Assembly: GCF_003012935.1 (NCBI RefSeq)
Contig: NZ_PUDR01000008.1
Location: 124,001-188,000 of the forward strand
Direction: 5' to 3'
DNA from: Pannonibacter carbonis
GTDB lineage: Bacteria > Pseudomonadota > Alphaproteobacteria > Rhizobiales > Stappiaceae
DNA length: 64,000 nucleotides
Under the pieces are notes generated by a model. That model made no database searches, was not told the origin of the DNA, and was given only the letters and a program-made list of their open reading frames with translations. The translations under genes and the position numbers were made by a program. Below, piece by piece: positions 8,078-16,634 of the stretch (its first letter is position 1; the number at the start of each line of letters is the position of its first letter).

Positions 8078-9277
8078 TCAGGCCGGGGTGCTGTTCTTGA
8101 GGTCTGGCCCAAGCGTCAGGGCCGCGAAGACCAGCGACAGGACCGAGCACAGCGCGATGGCGCCGACCATCGGCAGCACCGTGCCATCAAAGAACGGGCT
8201 GCTGGCGACGATCATCAGGCCTCCGGCAACCATCTGCAGCGTGCCGCCGAGCGACGAGGCAAGGCCGGCATTCTCGCCGTGATCGTCAAGCGCCATCACC
8301 ATGGTGGGTGCGATCACCAGACCCATGAAGGCGTTGCCGAGGAACAGCAGCGCCATGACCAGCCAGAGGCTGTCGTTGCCAAGGGCAACCAGCACCAGCA
8401 ACAGGCAGGATGAGACAGCAAAACCGAGCACGGCGAAGAAGGCCGCGCGGGCCATGCCGAAGCGCTGACCCATGCCGGCGGCCATCTGCGAGGTGGCGAA
8501 GAAGCCGATGGCATTGAGTGCGAAGGCGAGGCTGAAGCCGGTGGGCGACAGGCCGTAGTGCGACATGTAGACGAAGGCGGCCGAGGCGATGAAGACGAAG
8601 AAGCTGGCCATGCCGAAGCCGCCGATGAACGTCAGGCCGAGGAAACGGCCATCCTTCAGGAGGTCGATGCATCCGCGCAGCATCGCACCGCCGCGCATAG
8701 GCACGCGCTTGTCCGGCGCCAGGGTCTCGGGCAACTGGAATGCGGTGAGAGCCATCGCGACGATGGCCGCGCCGGCGAGTGCCACGAAGATCAGCCGCCA
8801 GCTGCCCACGGCAATGATCGCGGATCCGGTCAACGGGGCGAGCATCGGCGAGATGCTGATCACGAGCATGATGAGAGCCATCAACCGCGTCGCGTCAGTG
8901 CCGGTGTGCAGGTCGCGGATGACCGCACGCGGTATGACCATGACGGCGGCCGCGCCGAGGGCCTGAATGAACCGTCCAACCGTGAGCCAGAGGATATCCG
9001 GCGCGAAGGCGCAGACAGCCGAGCCGGCGATGAAGATGATCAGTCCGGCATAGATCGGCGGCTTGCGACCAACCCAGTCGGCCAGTGGGCCATAGGCCAG
9101 CTGTGCGACGCCGAAGGCGAGGAAGTAGGCGGTGAAGGTGAACTGGGCAGCGGCGATTGTCGTGCCGAGGTCGTCAGCGATCTGTGGCAGGGCGGGCAGG
9201 TAGAGATCCACCGCGAAAGGGCCGACGCAAGCCAATAGCCCGAGCACGATCGCCGAGCGAGCGAAGCTGATTTGCAT
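8078..9277 (-). CDS. Bcr/CflA-family MFS drug efflux transporter
   Basis: A 399-residue, twelve-helix major facilitator. The N-terminal GPFAVDLYLPALPQIADDL (helix 1) and GPLADWVGRKPP (loop 2-3 MFS signature) are characteristic of the Bcr/CflA subgroup, drug:proton antiporters that export bicyclomycin, sulfonamides or chloramphenicol-like compounds. ATG 9277 is chosen because it places helix 1 directly after a short N-terminus; an in-frame start at 9331 would add 18 residues and would lie inside a palindromic operator candidate. It is convergent with the chemoreceptor gene and divergent from the phytase-like gene. Confidence 0.88.
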   Translation of the reverse strand: MQISFARSAIVLGLLACVGPFAVDLYLPALPQIADDLGTTIAAAQFTFTAYFLAFGVAQLAYGPLADWVGRKPPIYAGLIIFIAGSAVCAFAPDILWLTVGRFIQALGAAAVMVIPRAVIRDLHTGTDATRLMALIMLVISISPMLAPLTGSAIIAVGSWRLIFVALAGAAIVAMALTAFQLPETLAPDKRVPMRGGAMLRGCIDLLKDGRFLGLTFIGGFGMASFFVFIASAAFVYMSHYGLSPTGFSLAFALNAIGFFATSQMAAGMGQRFGMARAAFFAVLGFAVSSCLLLVLVALGNDSLWLVMALLFLGNAFMGLVIAPTMVMALDDHGENAGLASSLGGTLQMVAGGLMIVASSPFFDGTVLPMVGAIALCSVLSLVFAALTLGPDLKNSTPA

Positions 9278-9321
9278 GTGTGAGGGTCCGTCAAACAGGA
9301 AGGAGGCAGGGGCCAAAACGG

Positions 9322-9348
9322 CCAGTTGCACTATGAAGTGCTAACTGG
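9322..9348. promoter_or_regulatory. 27-bp palindromic operator candidate
   Basis: Nearly perfect dyad 45 bp upstream of the efflux gene start: left half CCAGTTGCACT, four-base centre ATGA, right half AGTGC-T-AACTGG. The halves match apart from one unpaired base. The size and symmetry resemble sites of small dimeric repressors of the MarR or HxlR type; no such regulator gene is adjacent. Confidence 0.5.
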
Positions 9349-9562
9349 TCGCGCCTGTCGACTGGAAACCGCAGGCTTCTGCCATTTTCGCGCGAGGTGT
9401 TGCAATGCAACGACTGCCGCTGCGGCGACTTGCCCGGTCGATTGCTGTGATTATCCGGCTGCAAACAGCGCACGGAGGGGCTTTAACCGGTCAGCCGGTG
9501 TCAGATCGCCCGCTTGCCGCCCCCGTCGGCCTGCTCGTCAGTCAGGGCGGGTGATCGGCGCG

Positions 9563-9591
9563 ATGTCACGGAACATTCATCCCAATGTCAC
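9563..9591 (+). promoter_or_regulatory. Pho box (PhoB-binding site candidate)
   Basis: Three 7-bp elements start exactly 11 bp apart: ATGTCAC at 9563, CATTCAT at 9574 and ATGTCAC at 9585. This is the 7-plus-4 direct-repeat architecture of PhoB sites (consensus near CTGTCAT). The last repeat ends 68 bp before the start codon of the phytase-like gene, a suitable distance for PhoB activation. Confidence 0.6.
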
Positions 9592-9659
9592 GTCGAATGC
9601 ATCAAACCTCAACTAGCGTGCGCTCCGCATCGTAATTTTCTCGCATAATGGAGGCACTC

Positions 9660-11876
9660 ATGGGTTCTCTGCGCGGCCAGCTTCTGGCCAGCCTCAGCAT
9701 CCTCGTCGCAACTGCTGGCACAGCGAATGCCGCGGACGCATTCTTCAACCGCATCGCGACGATGCCCGTCTACAAGACGCTCGCCGAAGGCGTTGATCCG
9801 GCGACGCAGACGTCGGCCGAAATCATCACGGCCACGAAGGACGGCATGATGCTGGTCTTCACCGACAGCCCGTCGAAGGCGCTGGGCTTCGTTGATATCG
9901 CCACCCCGTCGGCGCCGAAGTCGGCTGGCCGTCTGGAGCTGGGCGGTGAGCCGACCTCCGTCACCACCTCGGCCAAGTTTGCCCTGGCTGGCGTGAACAC
10001 AAGCGAAAGCTACGTCAAGCCGTCCGGTCATGTTGCCGTTGTCGACCTGGCGACAAAGGCCGTCGTCGCCACCTGTGACGTCAAGGGGCAGCCGGACTCG
10101 GTCGCCATCTCGCCGGATGGCAAGTTCCTTGCCATTGCGATCGAGAACGAGCGCGACGAAGAGCTGAACAAGGGCGCTCTCCCGCAGATGCCGGCCGGCC
10201 ATGTCGCGATCTTCGATCTCGATGCCGATGGCAAGCCGGTGAACTGCGACGCTGCCCGCATCGTCGAAATGACCGGTCTGGCTGGTGTCGCCGGCGAGGA
10301 TCCGGAGCCGGAATATGTCGCAATCAACGAAGCCAATGTGGCAGTCGTGACGTTGCAGGAAAACAACCACCTCGTCCTGATTGACCTGGCGTCGGGCAAG
10401 GTCACCAATCACTTCTCCGCTGGTGCCTCCAGCGCCGAGGCCGTTCCGGTCGCCAAGGGCGTTAGCTCCGACGCCTCCGGCAACATCGAAAATGTGCTGC
10501 GTGAGCCTGATGCGGTTGCCTGGCTTGACGCTGACCGTTTTGTCACTGCCAACGAAGGCGAACACGGGGGTGGCTCGCGCGGCTTCACCATCTTCAACAC
10601 CAAGGGTGAAGTGCTGTTCGACAGCGGCAACCAGCTGGAACACATCGCCATGGCGCATGGACACTATCCGGCCAAGCGCGCCTCGAAGAAAGGCAACGAG
10701 CCGGAAGGGGTGGCCATCGGTACCTTTGGCGGCCAGACCTACATCTTCGTCAATTCCGAGCGCGCCAACATGGTCTCGGTCTACAAGGACACCGGCGCTC
10801 AGCCGGAATTCGTCCAGGTGCTGCCGACCCATGTCGGTCCGGAAGGCGTTCTGGTGATCCCGTCGCGCAACCTGTTTGTGGTTGCCAACGAGGTGGATGA
10901 CGCGGAAGCCCCGGTGCGCGCCCAGATCGGTCTCTATGAGTTCGGTGCGTCCAAGCCGGCCTATCCGTCCATCGTGTCGGTGAAGGATCCGGAAACCGGT
11001 GCTCCGATTGGCTGGGGCGCTCTGTCTGCACTTGCTGCCGACAAGACCGACCCGAACAAGGTCTATGCCGTCTCCGACAGCTTCTATGACAAGGCTCGCA
11101 TCTTCACACTGGACGTGTCCAAGCAGCCGGTCGAGATCGTCTCCTATGTCAACGTCACCGGCGGCACGCCGAAGAAGTATGACCTGGAAGGCATCGCGCT
11201 TGCCAAGGACGGCGGCTTCTGGCTGGCCAGCGAAGGCAACCCGGAAAAGGAAGGCATTCCGCACCTGCTGGTGAAGACGGATGCCAATGGCAAGGTGCTC
11301 GAAGAGATCGCCCTGCCGGAAGCGGTTGTCGCCCAGTCCAAGCGCTTTGCCTTTGAAGGCGTTGCCGAATTCGAACGCGATGGCAAGACGATGGTGATCG
11401 TCGCCGTGCAGCGCGAATGGGGTGATGACCCGAAGGGCATGGTCAAGCTGGCGCTGTACAACCCGGCTGACAAGTCCTGGGGCTTCGTCCACTACCCGCT
11501 CGACAAGGCCAAGAGCCCGGCTGGCGGCTGGGTCGGCCTTTCGGAAATCACGCATCTGGGTGGCGAGCGCTTCGCTGTGCTGGAGCGCGACAACCAGGGC
11601 GGCGAGATGGCAGCCATCAAGCAGGTCACCGTCATTGACCTGGCCGGCGTGACCCCGGCCAAGGCAGGCGAGACGCTGCCGGTGGTGACCAAGGCCGTGA
11701 AGCTGGACCTGCTGCCGGCGCTGGCCGAAGGCAATGGCTGGCTGCTCGACAAGCCGGAAGGCTTCACCGTGACCGCCGATGGCAAGATGATCCTCGTCAC
11801 CGATAACGACGGCGTCGATGACGCCCCGGGCGAGACCAAGATCCTCATGCTCGGCGATGCTGCCAAGCTGAACTGA
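9660..11876 (+). CDS. secreted esterase-like phytase family protein
   Basis: A 738-residue exported protein with a Sec signal peptide ending TANA|AD about 25 residues in. The N-terminal half is a beta-propeller-like repeat region (VAVVDLATK, VAISPDGK, VFVNSE, EGVLVIPSRNL blocks); the C-terminal part, from about GWGALSALAADK, has the LEGIAL, FEGVAEF and KPEGFTVT segments of the phytase-like esterase domain (PF13449). Phosphate-ester hydrolysis in the periplasm is likely, substrate unknown. ATG 9660 is preferred to 9648 because the latter would overlap the GGAGG ribosome-binding site at 9650-9654, five bases before 9660. The Pho box suggests phosphate-starvation control. Confidence 0.85.
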   Translation: MGSLRGQLLASLSILVATAGTANAADAFFNRIATMPVYKTLAEGVDPATQTSAEIITATKDGMMLVFTDSPSKALGFVDIATPSAPKSAGRLELGGEPTSVTTSAKFALAGVNTSESYVKPSGHVAVVDLATKAVVATCDVKGQPDSVAISPDGKFLAIAIENERDEELNKGALPQMPAGHVAIFDLDADGKPVNCDAARIVEMTGLAGVAGEDPEPEYVAINEANVAVVTLQENNHLVLIDLASGKVTNHFSAGASSAEAVPVAKGVSSDASGNIENVLREPDAVAWLDADRFVTANEGEHGGGSRGFTIFNTKGEVLFDSGNQLEHIAMAHGHYPAKRASKKGNEPEGVAIGTFGGQTYIFVNSERANMVSVYKDTGAQPEFVQVLPTHVGPEGVLVIPSRNLFVVANEVDDAEAPVRAQIGLYEFGASKPAYPSIVSVKDPETGAPIGWGALSALAADKTDPNKVYAVSDSFYDKARIFTLDVSKQPVEIVSYVNVTGGTPKKYDLEGIALAKDGGFWLASEGNPEKEGIPHLLVKTDANGKVLEEIALPEAVVAQSKRFAFEGVAEFERDGKTMVIVAVQREWGDDPKGMVKLALYNPADKSWGFVHYPLDKAKSPAGGWVGLSEITHLGGERFAVLERDNQGGEMAAIKQVTVIDLAGVTPAKAGETLPVVTKAVKLDLLPALAEGNGWLLDKPEGFTVTADGKMILVTDNDGVDDAPGETKILMLGDAAKLN

Positions 11877-11897
11877 TCGGGTTCATCGTTGAATGAG

Positions 11898-11930
11898 AAA
11901 AGCCCGGGTGCGTGAGCGCCCGGGCTTTTT
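11898..11930 (+). terminator. Rho-independent terminator after the phytase-like gene
   Basis: AAAAGCCCGGG pairs with CCCGGGCTTTT around a 10-nt loop, followed by T-run; 21 bp after the stop codon. The A-run on the left makes it potentially bidirectional. Confidence 0.95.
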
Positions 11931-11977
11931 GTATGGGCGGTGGGGTTTGGTAGGGTGCCGTGCAGCACGCGCAGGCC

Positions 11978-12774
11978 CCTCCCTCGTCGCTCCTGCGTAG
12001 GCAGGAGCCCAGTAATCGGGGCTTGGGATCTTTTTCTCTGCGCCTGAACATCAAACTGAGTCAGGTGGTTACTAGGCTCCTGCCTGCGCAGGAGCGACGA
12101 GGAGTGGCTGCAGCGTCCACCTGTCAGCCCTCACTGCGCTGTCCCGGCCTTGAGCCGGGACCTGTCATGCCCTCAGATCGCGCGCGACCGCTTCAGGGCA
12201 GTGCCTCCCTGACGGGTCCCGGCTCAAGGCCGGGACAGCGCGGAGAGGGTGTTGTGGTCGGGATGACCCGTGACTGCGCGGAGGGGGGGGCGCTCGGGAT
12301 GATCCGGGAAGGCTCCTCCCTCGTCGCTCCTGCGAAGGCAGGAGCCCAGTAATCGAGGCTTGGGATGTTTTTCTCTGCGTCTGAAAAACAAATTGATTCA
12401 GGTGGTTACTAGGCTCCTGCCTGCGCAGGAGCGACGAAGGAGGGGCAGGAGATCCTGCCTGTCAGTCGTCACCGCGCCGTCCCGGCCTTGAGCCGGGACC
12501 TGTCATGGTTTCGGATCGCGATTGACCGATTTTCGGCAGTGCTTCCCTGACGGGTCCCGGCTCAAGGCCGGGACGGCGAGGGGGGGTGGTCGGGATGACC
12601 CGTGACTGCGCGGAGGGGGGGCGCTCGGGATGATCCGGGAAGGCTCCTCCCTCGTCGCTCCTGCGAAGGCAGGAGCCCAGTAATCGGGGCTTGGGGTGTT
12701 TTTCTCTGCGCCTGAAAAACAAATTGATTCAGGTGATTACCAGGCTCCTGCCTGCGCAGGAGCGACGAAGGAGG
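11978..12774. repeat. tandem array of two palindromic repeat units (period about 335 bp)
   Basis: Non-coding. Unit A occurs three times (11978-12104, 12315-12443, 12646-12774); each begins CCTCCCTCGTCGCTCCTGCG and ends with the inverted CGCAGGAGCGACGA(A)GGAGG. Unit B occurs twice between them (about 12130-12243 and 12474-12577); each begins GTCCCGGCCTTGAGCCGGGA and ends with its inverted copy. A conserved spacer carrying GGTGGTCGGGATGACCCGTG follows each B. Copies differ by only a few substitutions, so the tandem duplication is recent. Resembles BIME/REP arrays; no transposase present. It fills the gap between convergent genes. Confidence 0.9.
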
Positions 12775-12818
12775 GGCAGGGGATCCTGCCTGTCAGCCCC
12801 ACGCGCAGTCCCGGTATC

Positions 12819-13991
12819 TCAGCTTGCCCGTTCCAGCGCGCGTTCGGCGAGGCGGACCCAGAAGGAGCTGCCGACGGGGATGAGGGTGTCGTTGAAGTCG
12901 TAGCGCGGGTGGTGAAGCCCGGCGCTGTCGCCGTTGCCGGCGAAGATGTAGGCACCGGGACGCTCCAGCAGCATGTAGGAGAAGTCCTCGCCGCCCATCA
13001 TCGGCTCGACCTTGCGATTGACGCGGCCGGGACCGGCGATCTCGTCGGCGATGCTGGCGGCAAATTCGGTCTCGGCTTCGTGGTTGAAGGTGACCGGATA
13101 GCCGCGGCGGAACTGGATCTCGGCCGTGGCGCCAAAGGCAGCGCAAACGGAGCCGGTGATCAGGCGCAGGCGTTCTTCGGCAAGCGCCCGCGTTTCCGGC
13201 GTCAGGCTGCGGATGGTGCCGCGCAGGGTCGCGGTTTCCGGAATGACGTTGAAGGCACTTCCGGCCTCGAAGACGGTGACCGAGACGACGACCGACTGCA
13301 GCGGATCGACGGTGCGGCTGGCGATGGTCTGCAGGGCGCTGACGAGCTGGCTGCCGATGACGATGGGATCAATGGTTTCCTGCGGTTTTGCGGCATGGCC
13401 GCCACGGCCGGAAATCTCGATCTTGAACTCGTCGGTGGCGGCCATGATCGGGCCGGTGCGGATGGCGAACTCGCCAACCGGAAGGCCGGGCATGTTGTGC
13501 ATGCCATAGACTTCGTCGATGGCCCAGCGGGTCATCAGGCCATCGTCGATCATGGCCTTGGCTCCGGCCCCGCCTTCCTCGGCAGGCTGGAAGATGACAA
13601 CGACGGTGCCATCGAAGTTGCGTGTCTCGGCAAGGTACTTGGCCGCGCCCAGCAGCATCGAGGTGTGCCCGTCGTGGCCGCAGGCGTGCATCTTGCCGGG
13701 AACCTTGGAGGCATAGGGCAGGCCGGTTGCTTCCTCGATCGGCAGCGCATCCATGTCGGCGCGCAGGCCGATGACCTTGCCGGAGCCGCCGTTACGCCCC
13801 TTGATGACGCCGACGACGCCGGTCTTGCCGATGCCGGTCGTCACCTCGTCGAGGCCGAAGCTCGTCAGCAGTTCAGCGACACGGGCGCCAGTGCGGACGG
13901 TTTCGTAGAGCACTTCCGGGTTCTCGTGGAAATCGCGGCGCCAGGCGGCAATTTCATCGGTGAGATCGGCAAGGCGGTTGACGATCGGCAT
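12819..13991 (-). CDS. M20 family amidohydrolase (N-acyl amino acid / hippurate hydrolase type)
   Basis: A 390-residue cytosolic metallopeptidase-like hydrolase that removes acyl groups from N-acyl amino acids. Metal-binding motifs are GLRADMDALPI, HACGHDGHTSM near residues 100-112 and FQPAEEGGAGAKAM, with the late MMGGEDFSYML histidine/glutamate region; GGHAAKP marks the dimerisation domain of the amidohydrolase (AMA/HIPO/HYUC) subfamily. Two metal ions (Mn, Ni or Zn) are expected. The substrate is not determined. Its 3' end is 45 bp from the palindromic repeat array; it is separated by 120 bp from the methyltransferase gene upstream on the same strand. Confidence 0.9.
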   Translation of the reverse strand: MPIVNRLADLTDEIAAWRRDFHENPEVLYETVRTGARVAELLTSFGLDEVTTGIGKTGVVGVIKGRNGGSGKVIGLRADMDALPIEEATGLPYASKVPGKMHACGHDGHTSMLLGAAKYLAETRNFDGTVVVIFQPAEEGGAGAKAMIDDGLMTRWAIDEVYGMHNMPGLPVGEFAIRTGPIMAATDEFKIEISGRGGHAAKPQETIDPIVIGSQLVSALQTIASRTVDPLQSVVVSVTVFEAGSAFNVIPETATLRGTIRSLTPETRALAEERLRLITGSVCAAFGATAEIQFRRGYPVTFNHEAETEFAASIADEIAGPGRVNRKVEPMMGGEDFSYMLLERPGAYIFAGNGDSAGLHHPRYDFNDTLIPVGSSFWVRLAERALERAS

Positions 13992-14111
13992 TCACGGCTC
14001 CTGGGGTGTTTTGATCCGGCGCGGCATGGGCGCCTGCGAGACTGGTCTGTATTGGAAGGGTTTGACGCAGAAAGTGCAAGTCACATCGGCTTCGGCGCCG
14101 ACGGACGCAGT

Positions 14112-14825
14112 TCAGGCCGGGGCGCGGTAGCGGTAGACGCTGGTCTTTTTCACTTCCGAATCCTCCAGGCTGCGGATTACCGGCACGGTGTAGGTGGCGA
14201 GATGCTCGAGCCGGTCCTTCGGCAGGTAGGAGCGGCCGGGATCGCCAACGAGAATGATGCTTTCGTCCGGATCCATGCGGCCGAGCCACTCAAGAATGCG
14301 GTTGCTCATCGGCAACTCGTAGAAGACATCGCCGCAGACGAGAACCTCGACCTCGGGCGGGGCCTCGCCGGTGATGTCACCCAGGCGGGTCGCGACCTCG
14401 ACACCATTCAGGGCGGCGTTCAGCTCGATGGAGGCAATGGCGAAGGCGTCGATTTCGACGGCCAGCACCTCACGGGCGCCAGCTAGTCTGGCTGCGATGG
14501 CAACCACGCCGGAACCGGCGGCGAAATCCAGCACGCGCTTGCCGGCGACCAGGTCCGGATTGTCGAGGATGTAGCGGGCAAGGGCCTGGCCACCGGCCCA
14601 GGCAAAGGCCCAGAACGGCGGCGGCAGGCCGATCTCGCCGAGTTCGTCTTCCGTCTTCTGCCACAGGTCCATGGCCTCGGACGCCAGATGCAGCCGGATC
14701 TCGGAGGCATGGGGAACCGGCAGCACCTCGGTGTTGCTGCGGATGAAGTCCTTCGGATCGACAATGCCAGCCACCAGGGGAGGCCTTTCGGGTTCGAGGC
14801 AGAGGGCCGGCGGTGAGGGCCTCAC
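14112..14825 (-). CDS. METTL20-like protein N-lysine methyltransferase (ETF-beta type)
   Basis: A 237-residue class I SAM-dependent methyltransferase. VLDFAAGSGVVAIAA is the SAM-binding motif I, VEIDAFA the acidic motif and VLVCGDVFYELPM the D-x-F-Y post-II motif typical of the METTL20 group; the preceding EIGLPPPFWAFAWAGGQALARY is the group hallmark. Characterised homologues, including an Agrobacterium one, trimethylate lysines on the electron transfer flavoprotein beta subunit. ETF genes are not in this window. The first ~17 residues look atypical, so a GTG at 14774 may be the real start. It is last in the tsaD-gpsA run of genes. Confidence 0.85.
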   Translation of the reverse strand: MRPSPPALCLEPERPPLVAGIVDPKDFIRSNTEVLPVPHASEIRLHLASEAMDLWQKTEDELGEIGLPPPFWAFAWAGGQALARYILDNPDLVAGKRVLDFAAGSGVVAIAARLAGAREVLAVEIDAFAIASIELNAALNGVEVATRLGDITGEAPPEVEVLVCGDVFYELPMSNRILEWLGRMDPDESIILVGDPGRSYLPKDRLEHLATYTVPVIRSLEDSEVKKTSVYRYRAPA

Positions 14826-14850
14826 CGCAGACCAGTCGCAGGCACGGCGG

Positions 14851-15276
14851 TCAGACGTCCGGATCCAGCCCGCCCATTTCGCAGACGACTTTCCACTCCT
14901 CCTCGGTCACCGGCTGCACCGAGAGGCGCATGGAGGTGACGAGGGCCATCTGGACAAGGCGTGGCTCGGCCTTCACGGCCGCCAGGCTGACCGGGCGAGG
15001 CACATCGCAGACGGCACGGAAATGGACGCAGTCCCAGCGGGGATCCTCCGAGGTGCTGTCGGGCGCGATGCCGCTGCAGACCTCGGCGACGCCGACGATT
15101 TCCTTGCCGATGTTGGAATGGTAGAAGAAGGCGCGGTCGCCGAGCTGCATCGCCCGCATGTTGTTGCGGGCGAGATAGTTGCGAACGCCGGTCCATTCCT
15201 CGCCGGCGGCACCCTTGGCCTTCTGCTGCTCCCAGGACCAGACATCAGGCTCGGACTTGATCAGCCAGTAGCGCAA
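14851..15276 (-). CDS. EVE domain protein
   Basis: A 141-residue single-domain protein of the EVE (PUA/YTH-like) fold, thought to bind modified nucleobases in RNA or DNA. Hallmarks are MRYWLIKSEPDVWSW, the WTGVRNYLARNNMRAM stretch and GDRAFFYHSN, lining the aromatic base-binding pocket. It starts one base after the stop of the YciI-like gene, so the two are almost certainly co-translated. Its stop is 26 bp from the methyltransferase start. Stand-alone EVE proteins near gpsA and tsaD are common in alphaproteobacteria; the cellular substrate is unknown. Confidence 0.92.
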   Translation of the reverse strand: MRYWLIKSEPDVWSWEQQKAKGAAGEEWTGVRNYLARNNMRAMQLGDRAFFYHSNIGKEIVGVAEVCSGIAPDSTSEDPRWDCVHFRAVCDVPRPVSLAAVKAEPRLVQMALVTSMRLSVQPVTEEEWKVVCEMGGLDPDV

Positions 15277-15277
15277 G

Positions 15278-15568
15278 TTACTTGGCCTCCGGGTTCTTGA
15301 TCACCCAGTTCCAGGCCTTGATCTCGACGCTCTCGAACAGGCCAGCGTGGGCATAGGGGTCCTGCTGCGACACGGCCAGAGCCGCGTCACGGCTCTCCGC
15401 CTCGATGATGACGAGGCTGCCGGTCATGGCACCCGAATCGTCGAGGAAGGGGCCGGCGGCCTTCAGTCGGTCGCCGAGGCCTTTCAGGAAGTCCACATGC
15501 GCAGGGCGGGTGTCGAGGCGGACTTGCAGGGAATTCGGCTTGTCCTTGCAGATCAGGGCATACAGCAT
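15278..15568 (-). CDS. YciI-like protein
   Basis: A 96-residue cytosolic protein with the YciI ferredoxin-like alpha/beta-barrel fold: MLYALICKDKPNSLQVRLD at the start, RPAHVDFLKG (conserved His-Asp pair) and DPYAHAGLFESVEIKAWNWV at the end. The family has dehydratase/hydrolase candidates but no firmly assigned function here. ATG at 15568 chosen from homology; the open frame extends far upstream with shadow-type sequence. It lies between gpsA and the EVE gene. Confidence 0.9.
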   Translation of the reverse strand: MLYALICKDKPNSLQVRLDTRPAHVDFLKGLGDRLKAAGPFLDDSGAMTGSLVIIEAESRDAALAVSQQDPYAHAGLFESVEIKAWNWVIKNPEAK

Positions 15569-15624
15569 GCGGGGGTCTCCGGCGTTGGCAGGTCGAGGCA
15601 ACCTATGCGGCCTTGGCCGCGAAC

Positions 15625-16632
15625 TCAATCGCTGCTCGCCTCGCGCTTCAAGGGGCGGTTCATCAGCGCGGTCAGGGCCTCGTCGATGGTCATCTGGCCG
15701 TCCAGCACGCCGGCAACGGCCTCGCACACCGGAAGCGCAACCTTGTGGCGGCGGCCAAGTTCAACGGCGATGCGGGCAGAGTGGGCGCCTTCGGCAAGTT
15801 TCTCGCCTGCGGCGATCAGATCTCCCGGCGTGCGGCCTTCGCCGAGCTTCTGGCCGAAGGCGAAGTTGCGCGACTGGGCGGAGGAGCAGGTGAGCACGAG
15901 ATCGCCGAGGCCCGACAGGCCCGTGAGCGTCTCGGGCCTTGCGCCCATGGCACTGCCCAGCCGCGACAGTTCGGCAAAGCCGCGAGCGGTGAGCGCTGCC
16001 TGGGCGCTGGCCCCCAGTTTACGGCCGACGACGGCACCGCAGGCAATCGCCAGCACGTTCTTCAGCGCGCCGCCGATCTGGGCGCCGATGATGTCGGTCG
16101 AGGCGTAGGGACGGAAGCTGGCGGAGGCAAGCGCGCGTGCGAGCGCATCGGCGATGTCGCCATCGCCTGCGGCAATTGTTACGGCCGTGGGAAGCCCACG
16201 CGCGACGTCCATGGCGAAGCTCGGGCCGGACAGAACGCCCGGATGCGCCTCAGGCGCTTCTTCGGCAAGGATTTCCGACAGGAGATGTCCGGTGCCGCGC
16301 TCGATGCCCTTGGCGCAGAGGACGACCGGAGTGCCGGGCTTCAGATGCGGCTTCAGGCTGGCGGCGAGGCTGCGGGTGGTCTGGGCGGGTGTGACCAGCA
16401 GCAGGGCGTCAGCGTCTGCGGCCTCACCGAGATCGGTGGTGGCGGTGAGGCGTTCGTCGAAGGTGATGCCGGGCAGATAGGCGCTGTTGCTCTGGCGGCT
16501 GCGCAATTCACTGACAAGCGCGGTGTCGCGGGCCCACAGGGTGACGGACCGGCCGGCGCGGGCGGCGGAGAGCGCAAGGGCCGTGCCCCAGGCACCGCCA
16601 CCGATCACACCGATGCTGTCGTAGTTTGGCAT
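15625..16632 (-). CDS. gpsA: glycerol-3-phosphate dehydrogenase [NAD(P)+]
   Basis: A 335-residue soluble dehydrogenase that reduces dihydroxyacetone phosphate to sn-glycerol-3-phosphate for phospholipid synthesis. The N-terminal GVIGGGAWGTALA is the nucleotide-binding glycine loop; VLCAKGIERGTG, LSGPSFAMDVARGLPTA, GALKNVLAIACG (active-site lysine) and the GLGDLVLTCSSAQSRN block are diagnostic. The start overlaps the end of the Nudix gene by spacing of only 2 bp, indicating an operon with tsaD and Nudix upstream and YciI downstream. Confidence 0.96.
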   Translation of the reverse strand: MPNYDSIGVIGGGAWGTALALSAARAGRSVTLWARDTALVSELRSRQSNSAYLPGITFDERLTATTDLGEAADADALLLVTPAQTTRSLAASLKPHLKPGTPVVLCAKGIERGTGHLLSEILAEEAPEAHPGVLSGPSFAMDVARGLPTAVTIAAGDGDIADALARALASASFRPYASTDIIGAQIGGALKNVLAIACGAVVGRKLGASAQAALTARGFAELSRLGSAMGARPETLTGLSGLGDLVLTCSSAQSRNFAFGQKLGEGRTPGDLIAAGEKLAEGAHSARIAVELGRRHKVALPVCEAVAGVLDGQMTIDEALTALMNRPLKREASSD

Positions 16633-16634
16633 GG

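Noticed and set aside
9609-11555. A 648-codon minus-strand frame opposite the phytase-like gene
   Set aside because: Shadow of the real gene, which has a signal peptide, ribosome-binding site and terminator on the plus strand.
11978-12774. Possible CRISPR array
   Set aside because: Repeats are long, palindromic and tandem with repeated spacers; no short unique spacers and no cas gene.
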